Source of the DNA: an uncultured Mycoplasmatota bacterium
GTDB lineage: Bacteria; Bacillota_I; Bacilli_A; RF39; UBA660
Direction of reading: 5' to 3'
Length of the DNA: 48,649 nucleotides
Assembly (NCBI GenBank): GCA_946498975.1
Contig: CAMMQC010000009.1
Coordinates: 1 to 48,649, forward strand
Both the position numbers and the translations under genes were made by a program. The notes beneath the pieces are model-generated. The model made no database searches and was not told where the DNA came from. It saw nothing but the letters and a program-made list of their open reading frames with translations. Numbering within the stretch: position 1 is the stretch's first letter; each line of letters opens with the position of its first letter. Positions 31,607 through 39,884 of the stretch are shown piece by piece.

Positions 31607-32690
31607 TTATGATACGTTAGTTGATTATAATAAAATACTTGATAGTTATAGACTTGTAGTTAAGAATACAGAACATAAAGAGAAATTATTTAAGTATAAC
31701 TTGTTTTTATCTAGTAATTTAGTTAGTATTTATAATTCTTTAAAAGACTTTAAATATCATCATGGTAAATATAATATCTTTTTAATAAAAGATCCTAAAT
31801 ATAGGGTTATTATGAGTGAGAATTTAACTGATAAAATAGTTAATCAAATGGTTAGTGAATATATATTAAAGCCCATCTTAGAACCTAAGCTTATAGATAG
31901 TAATGTTGCAACTAGAGTTGGTATGGGTAGTAGTTATGCTTTTAATCTTTGTAAGAAGTATATTAATAACTTAAAAAGAAAAGGGAAAGAAGTATATGTC
32001 CTTAAGTTTGATATAAAGAAATACTTTTATAATATAGATCATGATATATTAATAGAAAGGTTAGATAAAATATATGAAGATAAGAGAATAGTTTCTTTAC
32101 TTAAAGATATTATTTATAGTTCTAATATGGGGTATGTTAATAGGGAAATAGATAATATTATAAATAGAGAACTAAGAAAAGATTTATCTATTAAGCATGA
32201 GAGTGAACTTAAGAAGGTTCCTAGATATAATTATCATAAAGGACTTGCTATTGGTAATGTTACTAGTCAGATTTTGGCAATATTTTATTTAAATAGAATA
32301 GATCATTTAATAAAAGAGAAACTTGGATGTAAATATTATATAAGATATATGGATGATGGAGTTATCTTTGATTATGATAAAGAGAGATTAAAATATATTA
32401 AGAGTGTTATTGAAAAAGAGCTTGTTAAAGAAAAGTTAGAGCTTAATAAGAAAACTAATATATATAATTTAAGTAGTGGTTTTACTTTTATAGGATATAG
32501 ATTTATTTTAAGAAATAATAAGCTTATTATTAGAATAAATAATAAAGTAAAGGCAAGGATTAAAAGAAAGATAAAATACTTAAGTATTTATGATAAAGAT
32601 AAGTTAGTGAGAGTTAAAGCTAGTTATTATGGTTATATGAAGAGAGCTTCTACTAATTATTTACAATATAAATTTAAGATAAAATCTTAA
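31587..32690 (+). CDS. DGR reverse transcriptase
   Basis: A 367-aa reverse transcriptase. Catalytic Asp in FDIKKYFYNIDHDIL (about 141-154) and YMDD at 254-257 are present. The DGR-specific motif 4 variant AIGNVTSQ (about 221-228) replaces the QG motif of group II intron and retroviral enzymes; this is linked to low fidelity opposite template adenine. Motifs VLKFDIKKYFYNIDH and GFTFIGYRF are in order. No maturase or endonuclease domain follows, as usual for DGRs. The last 17 bp overlap the convergent Crp/Fnr gene. Confidence 0.97.
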   Translation: MKKSYVSYDTLVDYNKILDSYRLVVKNTEHKEKLFKYNLFLSSNLVSIYNSLKDFKYHHGKYNIFLIKDPKYRVIMSENLTDKIVNQMVSEYILKPILEPKLIDSNVATRVGMGSSYAFNLCKKYINNLKRKGKEVYVLKFDIKKYFYNIDHDILIERLDKIYEDKRIVSLLKDIIYSSNMGYVNREIDNIINRELRKDLSIKHESELKKVPRYNYHKGLAIGNVTSQILAIFYLNRIDHLIKEKLGCKYYIRYMDDGVIFDYDKERLKYIKSVIEKELVKEKLELNKKTNIYNLSSGFTFIGYRFILRNNKLIIRINNKVKARIKRKIKYLSIYDKDKLVRVKASYYGYMKRASTNYLQYKFKIKS

Positions 32691-33297
32691 TTGTTTTTTC
32701 ATATCTTTCAATTAAGCCTTTTTCTTCTATTTTTTTTAATTCTCTCATTAAGTTTGCTCTATCTACAAAGAGATATTCTGCAATTGCTTTATAAGAAGTA
32801 GTAACTTTGAATATATTATTTTTATTCATTCTTTGTTTTAGGAAAAATAATATCTTTTCTTCAACAGTACGTTTTGATAGTAGTTCAATCTTCTCATTTT
32901 GTTGTTTGTTATCTTCTATTAATAAATCAAATAATGTTAAAACTATGCTGTTATGAAAAGGACAGTTCTGATTACAGTTTTTTATGATATTATAATAATC
33001 TATAAAGATAACTTTTGTTTCGCCGTTACTAATTATATATATTTCATCTTCTGTGTTTTGAAAGAAAAGATTAGAGAAAATGTCATTTTCTTTTAAATCT
33101 CTCATTATAGTAGTGTTACCTTCTTTATCAGTCTTTACTATGTTCGCTTTTCCTTTAGTAATAAAGCCTATTTTCTTTTTAATAGGAGAATAACTAATTA
33201 TTAGTTCTTTGTTGTAAAATACTTTACTCTTAACATTGACACAGCTTGACAAATTTTTTTTAAATTGTAAAAGTCTTGTTTCATCTAAAGTTTTCAT
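32674..33297 (-). CDS. Crp/Fnr-family transcriptional regulator
   Basis: A 207-aa protein with an N-terminal cyclic-nucleotide-binding-like beta roll (about 20-115) and a C-terminal winged helix (about 145-207: TTSYKAIAEYLFVDRANLMRELKKIEEKGLIER). A Cys cluster (NCNQNCPFH) sits at the start of the long linking helix, as in several anaerobe Crp/Fnr regulators, and could sense redox state. The ATG at 33297 has AGAGGTG 9 nt upstream. It is divergent from an anaerobic ribonucleotide reductase operon, which it probably controls through the palindrome between them. Confidence 0.87.
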   Translation of the reverse strand: MKTLDETRLLQFKKNLSSCVNVKSKVFYNKELIISYSPIKKKIGFITKGKANIVKTDKEGNTTIMRDLKENDIFSNLFFQNTEDEIYIISNGETKVIFIDYYNIIKNCNQNCPFHNSIVLTLFDLLIEDNKQQNEKIELLSKRTVEEKILFFLKQRMNKNNIFKVTTSYKAIAEYLFVDRANLMRELKKIEEKGLIERYEKTIKILS

Positions 33298-33343
33298 GGA
33301 AAATAACACCTCTTTAATTTTTATTTTAACAAAATTTTATTAT

Positions 33344-33359
33344 TGTTGCAAATGCAACA
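33344..33359. promoter_or_regulatory. Candidate Crp/Fnr operator
   Basis: TGTTGCAAATGCAACA is an inverted repeat with 7-bp arms, matching the TG-N-type half-site spacing (5-6-5) of Crp/Fnr regulators. A -10-like TAGAAT lies at 33382-33387 without a good -35, so the site is centred near -42 of the nrdD start, the position for class II activation. Confidence 0.6.
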
Positions 33360-33414
33360 GTAATATTTTTAGCTTGTGAGTTAGAATATTTTTTGTAAGA
33401 TAGAGAGGTAGTTG

Positions 33415-35550
33415 ATGTACATGAAGGATATTATGATTGTAAAAAGAAATGGTAACTTAGAAAAATTTGATCCTGAACGAGTTAGGAAAGCAGTTAGAAG
33501 TAGTGCTGAGAGAGTTATGGTTGATTTGACTGATGAAGCGATGGAGAAGATTGTTAATAAAGTAGTTGAACTTTTAGAAACACAGACAAGTAATCCTACT
33601 GTTGAACAAGTACATAGTTGTTGTGAAGTAGCACTTGAAACTATTAACCCTTTGGTTGCAAAGAGTTATAGAGAGTATAGAGATTATAAGAAAGATATTA
33701 TTCATATATTAGATGAAGTCTATAAAAAGAGCCAAGTTATTACTTATATTGGTGATAAAGATTGTGCTAATATGGATAGTGCTTTAGTTACTACACAAAG
33801 ATGTTTAATATATAATAGTCTTAATAAAGAGTTATATAAGAAATTCTTTTTAACTAGTGCTGAAATAGAGGCTTGTAAAGATGGTTATATCTATATTCAT
33901 GATATGAGTGCAAGACGAGATACCATGAATTGTTGTTTGTTTGATATCGCTAATGTCTTAAAAGATGGGTTTGAGATGAGTAATATTTGGTATACAGAAC
34001 CTAAAACATTACAGACTGCTTTTAATGTTATAGGGGATGTTACTATTAATACTACGGCTATGCAGTATGGTGGTTTTACTCTTCCGGAGATAGATAGTGT
34101 ATTAAAGAAATATGCTAAGAAAAGTTATGATATGTATTATAAAGAGTATTTAGATATTAAAGGAAAAGAATATGTTAGTGAGGCAGAAGATTATGCTTGG
34201 AAGAAGACAGTTAGAGAGTGTGAACAGGGGTATCAAGGACTTGAATATAAATTAAATACTGTTAGTTCCAGTAGAGGGGATTATCCTTTTGTTACTCTTA
34301 CTTTTGGTGTAGATAAAGATAAGTTTGCAGTTATGATTACTAAGACTATATTAGATGTACATAGAGAAGGTCAAGGTAAGAAAGGGTTCAAAAGACCTAC
34401 TGTATTTCCTAAACTTGTGTTTTTATACGATAAGAAAGTACATGGTGAAGGGGGAGTACTTCGTGATAGTTTCTTAACAGCGATTAAATGTAGTGAAAAG
34501 ACTATGTACCCTGATTATTTATCGTTATCTGGAGTTGGTTATGTTCCAGAGATGTATAAGAAATATAAGAGAATTGTTAGTCCTATGGGGTGTCGGGCAT
34601 TTCTTTCTCCTTGGTATGAACGTGGAGGAATGGATGCAGCTGATGAAAAAGATAAACCTGTCTTTATTGGTAGATTTAATATAGGGGCAATATCATTACA
34701 TTTACCTATGATACTTGCTAAAGCTCGTGAAGAACAGAAAGATTTTTATGAAGTGCTTGATTATTACTTAGAGATGATACGTAGGATTCATATTCGTACT
34801 TATCGATATCTATCTAAACGTAAAGCTTCTACTAATCCTCTAGCTTACTGTCAAGGTGGTTTTTATGGAGGTAATTTGAAACCTGAAGAGCCTATTGAAC
34901 CTATTTTGAAAAGCTCTACAGCATCTTTTGGTATTACGGCTTTAAATGAACTACAAGTTTTATATAATGGCAAGAGTATTGTTGAAGATGGATCTTTTGC
35001 TCTTGAAGTTATGAAATATATTAATAAGAAGACTACTGAGTTTAAAAAAGAAGATAATATTCTTTATGCAATATATGGAACACCAGCTGAGAGTTTGTGT
35101 GGTCTTCAAATAAAACAATTTCGTAAAAAATATGGTATTATTCCTGGAGTTAGTTCCCGTGAATACGTTTCTAACAGCTTCCATTGTGGTGTTTGGGAAG
35201 ATATTAGTGGTATAGAAAAACAAGATTTGGAAGATAGATTTTGGGAACTATTTAAAGGGGGTAGAATACAATATGTTCGTTATAATTTAAGTTATAATAC
35301 TAAGGCAATGCTTACTTATGTAGAAAGAGCGATGGATAAAGGCTTTTATGAAGGTGTTAATCTTTCACTTGCTTACTGTAATAATTGTGGCCATGAAGAA
35401 TTAGATATGGATGTTTGTCCTAAGTGTGGAAGTAGTGATTTAACAAAGATAGATAGAATGAATGGATACCTTTCTTACTCAAGAGTTCATGGTGATACAA
35501 TGCTTGGTAATGCAAAGATGGTAGAAATTTCAGAAAGGAAGTCTATGTAA
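33415..35550 (+). CDS. nrdD: Anaerobic ribonucleoside-triphosphate reductase, complete
   Basis: A 711-aa class III reductase making dNTPs from NTPs without oxygen. An N-terminal ATP-cone (VKRNGNLEKFDPERVRKAV) is followed by the ten-stranded barrel and a zinc site near the C-terminus (CNNC...CPKC). The glycyl-radical site is RMNGYLSYSR, radical Gly at about 684. Everything is in one chain, unlike the second nrdD in this window. GAGAGGT precedes ATG 33415; an upstream TTG is less likely. It starts an operon with a MazG-like gene, nrdG, two unknowns and dut. Confidence 0.95.
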   Translation: MYMKDIMIVKRNGNLEKFDPERVRKAVRSSAERVMVDLTDEAMEKIVNKVVELLETQTSNPTVEQVHSCCEVALETINPLVAKSYREYRDYKKDIIHILDEVYKKSQVITYIGDKDCANMDSALVTTQRCLIYNSLNKELYKKFFLTSAEIEACKDGYIYIHDMSARRDTMNCCLFDIANVLKDGFEMSNIWYTEPKTLQTAFNVIGDVTINTTAMQYGGFTLPEIDSVLKKYAKKSYDMYYKEYLDIKGKEYVSEAEDYAWKKTVRECEQGYQGLEYKLNTVSSSRGDYPFVTLTFGVDKDKFAVMITKTILDVHREGQGKKGFKRPTVFPKLVFLYDKKVHGEGGVLRDSFLTAIKCSEKTMYPDYLSLSGVGYVPEMYKKYKRIVSPMGCRAFLSPWYERGGMDAADEKDKPVFIGRFNIGAISLHLPMILAKAREEQKDFYEVLDYYLEMIRRIHIRTYRYLSKRKASTNPLAYCQGGFYGGNLKPEEPIEPILKSSTASFGITALNELQVLYNGKSIVEDGSFALEVMKYINKKTTEFKKEDNILYAIYGTPAESLCGLQIKQFRKKYGIIPGVSSREYVSNSFHCGVWEDISGIEKQDLEDRFWELFKGGRIQYVRYNLSYNTKAMLTYVERAMDKGFYEGVNLSLAYCNNCGHEELDMDVCPKCGSSDLTKIDRMNGYLSYSRVHGDTMLGNAKMVEISERKSM

Positions 35551-35551
35551 T

Positions 35552-35800
35552 ATGTATAACTATGAAAAAGCTAAGGAAATTTTAGGCGATAAGGTCATAG
35601 TTATCGCTATCGAAGAGATGGCAGAACTTAGTCAACAACTTACAAAAGGATTACGTGGCAAGATGAATAGAGAAGATTTGTTGGAAGAGTATGCTGACTG
35701 TTTAATCGTAATGGAATGGGTTAAGAAATATTATGATTTAAGTGATGAAGAGATAAAGAGATGGCTTGATAAGAATAATGAGCGTAATAGAAAAAAATAG
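35552..35800 (+). CDS. MazG-like nucleotide pyrophosphohydrolase domain protein
   Basis: An 82-aa all-alpha protein. IAIEEMAELSQQLTKGLRG followed by DLLEEYADCLIVMEWV gives the EExxE...ExxxD metal-binding pattern of the MazG/dUTPase-like all-alpha NTP pyrophosphatases. It probably hydrolyses a (d)NTP, cleaning the nucleotide pool. Its start lies 1 nt after the nrdD stop (AAGGAAG upstream) and nrdG follows 16 nt later, so it is part of the reductase operon. Confidence 0.75.
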   Translation: MYNYEKAKEILGDKVIVIAIEEMAELSQQLTKGLRGKMNREDLLEEYADCLIVMEWVKKYYDLSDEEIKRWLDKNNERNRKK

Positions 35801-35816
35801 AAGAGGGGGTGTTTAG

Positions 35817-36359
35817 GTGAGATATCATAATATAACAAAAGCAGATATGCTTAATGGTGAGGGACTTAGAGTTGTTTTATGGGTTTCTGGGTGTTCTCAT
35901 CATTGCCATGCTTGTCAAAATGCTATGACATGGGATCCTAATGATGGTTTAGTCTTTGATGAAGATGCTAAAAAAGAGATATTTGATGAATTAGAAAAAG
36001 ACTGGTGTAGTGGTATAACTTTATCAGGAGGAGATCCTTTATTTTTAGGAAATAGAGAAGAAATATCTAAATTAGTTAAAGAGATTAGAGAAAAGTTTAA
36101 AGATAAAACTATTTGGCTTTATACGGGTTATACATGGGAAGAGTTATTAGAACAGAAGAAGACTGATAAAGACTTAGATACTATTTTAAATAATATCGAT
36201 GTATTACTTGATGGGAGATTTGTGTTAAGACTTGCAAGTGAAAAGATTCATTATGTTGGTAGTAGTAATCAATGTATTATTGATGTTCCTAAGAGTCTAA
36301 AAAAGAATAAGAAGGTTTTATACATAGATAATAGTAAAATATTAGAAGGAGTAGAGTAA
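35817..36359 (+). CDS. nrdG: Anaerobic RNR-activating radical-SAM enzyme (first copy)
   Basis: A 180-aa enzyme that uses S-adenosylmethionine and a 4Fe-4S cluster to create the glycyl radical on NrdD. The cluster motif CxxxCxxC is C26/C30/C33 (GCSHHCHACQ), and the SAM motif GGDPL follows. Start is GTG with AGAGGGGG upstream. It overlaps the next gene by 1 nt and is paired with the complete NrdD upstream. Confidence 0.93.
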   Translation: MRYHNITKADMLNGEGLRVVLWVSGCSHHCHACQNAMTWDPNDGLVFDEDAKKEIFDELEKDWCSGITLSGGDPLFLGNREEISKLVKEIREKFKDKTIWLYTGYTWEELLEQKKTDKDLDTILNNIDVLLDGRFVLRLASEKIHYVGSSNQCIIDVPKSLKKNKKVLYIDNSKILEGVE

Positions 36360-36784
36360 TGGAAGAAAGATTAAAAGCTGGTTTTACTTTGACTTTGGGT
36401 TTAACTAGAGATGAGAGAATAAGAGGGGGATATTTAAAATCTACAGATAGAGGAATTGTTCCTTGTGGATTATGTGGAGAAGAAATATTATTTATTTCTA
36501 ATTATCCTAATATTTTAGAAGAGATAACTGGTGATAATATTTTGCAAGTATATAAGTTACCTGATGGTTATGTTTCTATGGTGGGACTTCCTAAAACTGA
36601 AGGTCCTTACTGTGAAAATAACTATCTTGATGTGCTTTCTTATTCTATTAATAAAAATCTTATTGGTGGATTAGAAAGCCTTGATAGAAAATTATCTCTT
36701 AAAGAAGAGATTCCTCATCAAAAAGTATATAAACTTTATGGCGAGGATAAATATAATTTGAAGGGAGTTCATAATGAAAAATAA
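36359..36784 (+). CDS. Hypothetical protein, 141 aa
   Basis: No family is recognised. It is soluble, with a CGLCGEE motif (about 37-43) that might bind metal and a repeated Gly/Pro-rich core. The start overlaps nrdG by one base and its end overlaps the next gene by 11 nt, so it belongs to the reductase-dut operon. Confidence 0.7.
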   Translation: MEERLKAGFTLTLGLTRDERIRGGYLKSTDRGIVPCGLCGEEILFISNYPNILEEITGDNILQVYKLPDGYVSMVGLPKTEGPYCENNYLDVLSYSINKNLIGGLESLDRKLSLKEEIPHQKVYKLYGEDKYNLKGVHNEK

Positions 36785-37745
36785 TTATCCAATAAAGTAT
36801 GCAGTTATGCCTATTATAGAACAAACTGGATGGTACCCTGGTCTTCATGAGTTAGAAAGAGAATATGGGATAGTTTGTTATATAGTATCTAAATGTTATG
36901 TAGTAGGTAGGGAAGAAAAATATAATAGATATGGTAATACTATTTGTGAATATAAAGTTGTTTTTTCTTATGGAAAAGATAATCAATATGGAGACTTATC
37001 TAGAGTAGAACCAGAGTTTTGTTTAATGAATGGGAGATGCAATAATTCTACCAATGTAGATAAAGTCTTTGATAGTTTCGAGGAAGCGAAAGAGGAAACT
37101 GAAAAGAAAAATAAAGAAATATTATCTAAGGAACTCTCTTATATAAGAGTAGATGATAATTTTCACCAAAATGTTTCTTTAGCTAGAGAAAAACGAGAAG
37201 AAGTAGTTAATTATTATCAAAAAATAGAAAATATGATAGAAGAAAATTCTACTGATTTAGTAGTTAATGATAAAGCAAAAGAACAATCTGTTATTTTTGA
37301 ACGTAATAATAGTTGGAAGGGAAAAAAGTATTCGTTATACGATATTATAAGACTATATTCTGATGAAGATTTTATCGCTTATAATGTGTCTTTAGATGAT
37401 TTTAAAAAAATAGAAGAACAACTTAAAAATGGTCAAGAGGTAGATACTGATAGTATTAAGAAAAATTGTTTATTAATAAGTAGTAGTAATGATAAGAAAG
37501 TTAAAGTTATTAATTATGATTCAAAAGATAAAAGAAGTTGTTTCTATATAGAGAATGGTTCTTTATATTATGATGATAAGTTAGATGTCTCTTTAGATAC
37601 TATTAGTGGTGATGCGCTTGTTATTTATACAATAGAGACTTATGATGATGTGATTAGTTCTTACATCATTGATTCTGTTATAAGTAGTATGCCAAAAAAT
37701 AAAGATACAGAAAAAGTATTTAGAAAAGAAATTAAGTTAAGATAG
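36774..37745 (+). CDS. Hypothetical protein, 323 aa
   Basis: No family is recognised. Two parts can be seen. A Cys- and aromatic-rich N-terminal domain (about 1-115, with CYIVSKCYVVGREEKYNRYG and MNGRCNN) is followed by a helical linker with EEAKEETEKKNKEILSK. A C-terminal beta-rich domain covers about 170-323. No signal or membrane segment is present. It lies inside the nucleotide operon between an unknown and dut. Confidence 0.7.
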   Translation: MKNNYPIKYAVMPIIEQTGWYPGLHELEREYGIVCYIVSKCYVVGREEKYNRYGNTICEYKVVFSYGKDNQYGDLSRVEPEFCLMNGRCNNSTNVDKVFDSFEEAKEETEKKNKEILSKELSYIRVDDNFHQNVSLAREKREEVVNYYQKIENMIEENSTDLVVNDKAKEQSVIFERNNSWKGKKYSLYDIIRLYSDEDFIAYNVSLDDFKKIEEQLKNGQEVDTDSIKKNCLLISSSNDKKVKVINYDSKDKRSCFYIENGSLYYDDKLDVSLDTISGDALVIYTIETYDDVISSYIIDSVISSMPKNKDTEKVFRKEIKLR

Positions 37746-37762
37746 AGAGAAGGAGATTAGTT

Positions 37763-38218
37763 ATGAGAAAAAGAGGATTTGAAGTAGTAAAAGGGTATGA
37801 AGATAAGGGGATTAATTTACCAGTTAGAAAGACAAAGTATGCAGCGGCATATGATGTAGAAGCAGCAGAGGATATAGTTATTCCTAAATATTATCCAGGG
37901 ATTAAACCAACATTAATTCCTACAGGATTAAAAGCATATTGTATGGAAGATGAATGCTATCTTTTGCTTAATAGAAGTAGTGGTCCTAAGAAAGGTTTTA
38001 TACTTGCTAATAGTGTAGGATTGATTGATCATGATTATTATGGAAATGAATCTAATGATGGGCATTTTTACTTTGCATATTTTAATTGCAGTGATCATGA
38101 TATTGAAGTTAAAAAAGGTGATGTTATTGGTCAAGTAATGTTTCAAAAATATTTAACAGTTGATAATGATGAAGCAGAAGGAATAAGAACTGGAGGATTT
38201 GGCTCTACTGATAAATAA
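37763..38218 (+). CDS. dut: dUTP diphosphatase
   Basis: A 151-aa trimeric dUTPase that hydrolyses dUTP to dUMP and keeps uracil out of DNA. The five motifs can be followed: AAYDVEA, NRSSGPKKGF, NSVGLIDHDYYG, KKGDVIGQVMFQKY and the C-terminal arm RTGGFGSTDK. Length is typical. AGAAGGAGA precedes the ATG. It is the last gene of the nrdD operon, linking dNTP production and sanitation. Confidence 0.95.
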   Translation: MRKRGFEVVKGYEDKGINLPVRKTKYAAAYDVEAAEDIVIPKYYPGIKPTLIPTGLKAYCMEDECYLLLNRSSGPKKGFILANSVGLIDHDYYGNESNDGHFYFAYFNCSDHDIEVKKGDVIGQVMFQKYLTVDNDEAEGIRTGGFGSTDK

Positions 38219-38241
38219 TTTGAATAAATATTTCCTCAAAA

Positions 38242-38266
38242 TGCAAAATAAAATTTGCTTTTTTTG
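38242..38266 (+). terminator. Terminator after dut
   Basis: GCAAA pairs with TTTGC around a short A/T loop, followed by seven T. The next gene's -35 (TTGCTT) overlaps its 3' arm. Confidence 0.65.
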
Positions 38267-38283
38267 TAAAATAATGATATACT
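38255..38283 (+). promoter_or_regulatory. Promoter of the third DUF4143 ATPase
   Basis: -35 TTGCTT (38255-38260), 17-bp spacer, -10 TATACT (38278-38283). Confidence 0.65.
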
Positions 38284-38308
38284 TTTTTTGTAAAAAAAGG
38301 AGGATGCT

Positions 38309-39568
38309 ATGAAATATTTACCAAGGATTGTGGATAAAGAAATAGATGAGCTTATGGAGATTATGGGTGCTATATTAATTGAAGGTTGTAAATGGTGTGG
38401 TAAGTCTACAACTGGTTTATATCATGCTAAGAGTGTTATTGAATTTCAAAATCCAGATAGAAAGCAAGAGTATGATAATATAAGAAATACTAAACCATCA
38501 CTATTTTTAAATGGCGAAAAACCAAGGATGTTTGATGAATGGCAAATGTATCCTGTTGTTTGGGATTCTGTTCGTACTGATGTTGATCATACAGGATTAA
38601 AAGGACAATACATACTTACAGGGTCAGCTAAACCTAGTGAAGGAGAAACAATGCATACTGGAACTGGTAGAATTTCAAGAGTATTAATGCGTCCTATGAG
38701 TTTATTTGAATCAAAAGAATCGACTGGAGAGGTTTCTTTTAGTGATATACTTGCAGGTAAAGATATATCTGGAGTATCAAAATTATCACTTGAAGATATA
38801 GCAAGTATTATTGTAAGAGGTGGTTGGCCTGCTTCTATTTCCATTAAAAGTGATGCTAAATATAGAATTGCTAAAGAATATGTTAAATCATTAATACATG
38901 AAGAGGTAAGAAGTGTAGATGGTGTAGAAAGAAATACAGAAAAAATGCAGAATGTTTTAAGAAGTCTTGCTAGAAATATATCAACACAAGTTTCTAATTC
39001 AACTATAGAAGCTGATATTAGAAAAACTAGTGATGATGATATATCTAGGCCTACGTTAACAGATTATTTAAACACTTTAGAGAAATTATTTGTTATTGAA
39101 GATGTTAAGGCTACTAATTTAAATCTTAGAAGTAAGTATGCATTAAGAACAAAACCTAAAAAATTTTTTGTAGATCCTTCTATTGCAACTGCTATTCTTG
39201 ATTTGAAACCTATGGATTTAATTAATGACTTAAACACATTTGGTTTTATGTTTGAATCACTTTGCATTAGAGATTTAAAAATATATACAGAAAGTTTAGG
39301 TGGAGATGTAACATTTTATCGTGATGAAAGAGGATTTGAAGTGGATGCTATTCTTAGAATGCCTAGTGGTAAGTGGGGAGCAATAGAGATAAAACTTGGA
39401 GCAGGTTATATTGATGAGGCTGCTAATAATCTTTTAAAATTTAGGGAACATGTTGATATTAAAAAGTGTGGGGAGCCATCTTTCTTGTTAGTATTAACAG
39501 GTACTAATTACTCTTATAAACGTGATGATGGTGTTTATGTAGTGTCTATTGGGACTTTAAAAAACTAG
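38309..39568 (+). CDS. AAA ATPase with DUF4143 domain (copy 3)
   Basis: A 419-aa protein of the AAA_14/DUF4143 family. Walker A EGCKWCGKSTT is near 28-38, Walker B KPRMFDEWQMYP near 70, the sensor YILTGSAKPSEGE near 103, and HTGTGRISRVLMRPMSL is typical of this subgroup. The C-terminal nuclease-like motif is FEVDAILRMPSGKWGAIEIKLG, with D and ExK kept. AAAGGAGG precedes the ATG. It stands between the two ribonucleotide reductase loci with its own promoter and terminator; its role is unknown. Confidence 0.88.
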   Translation: MKYLPRIVDKEIDELMEIMGAILIEGCKWCGKSTTGLYHAKSVIEFQNPDRKQEYDNIRNTKPSLFLNGEKPRMFDEWQMYPVVWDSVRTDVDHTGLKGQYILTGSAKPSEGETMHTGTGRISRVLMRPMSLFESKESTGEVSFSDILAGKDISGVSKLSLEDIASIIVRGGWPASISIKSDAKYRIAKEYVKSLIHEEVRSVDGVERNTEKMQNVLRSLARNISTQVSNSTIEADIRKTSDDDISRPTLTDYLNTLEKLFVIEDVKATNLNLRSKYALRTKPKKFFVDPSIATAILDLKPMDLINDLNTFGFMFESLCIRDLKIYTESLGGDVTFYRDERGFEVDAILRMPSGKWGAIEIKLGAGYIDEAANNLLKFREHVDIKKCGEPSFLLVLTGTNYSYKRDDGVYVVSIGTLKN

Positions 39569-39587
39569 TTAATTTTTTTTGATATTT

Positions 39588-39635
39588 TAAATAATCATTT
39601 TTTAAAAAAATATAAAAAATGATTATTTTTTTGTG
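39588..39635 (+). terminator. Strong terminator after the third ATPase
   Basis: AATAATCATTTTTT pairs with AAAAAATGATTATT around a 10-nt A/T loop, followed by T7. Confidence 0.8.
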
Positions 39636-39884
39636 CGTAGTTATTGAAAAATAAGGAAATTGATGTTGTCAAAATTTATATTTTTTCAAAAAAATCAAAA
39701 ATAATTTTTAGAAAAAATATAAAAATGTATATAAATGTAAATTGTCGTAAATCGAACAAATTAATTTTTTTTTGGAAAACTATATATATCAATGCTTTTA
39801 TAAAAAACGTTTTTTTTTTCTTAAAATTACCTATTGATTTTTGAAATTGCAGCTCTTACAATTGACTTAAATAGGAGGTAAAAT
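39636..39884. other. Very AT-rich gap before the second nrdD
   Basis: Between the terminator and the second nrdD there are about 250 bp with long A and T runs. No good -35/-10 pair or NrdR-type box was found. An AAATAGGAGG ribosome binding site ends it. One spurious AT-rich reading frame is present and is not reported as a gene. Confidence 0.5.

Noticed and set aside
39644-39844. 66-aa reading frame in the AT-rich gap before the second nrdD
   Set aside because: It starts with TTG without a ribosome binding site and encodes Lys/Ile/Phe/Asn-rich sequence expected by chance from A/T runs.
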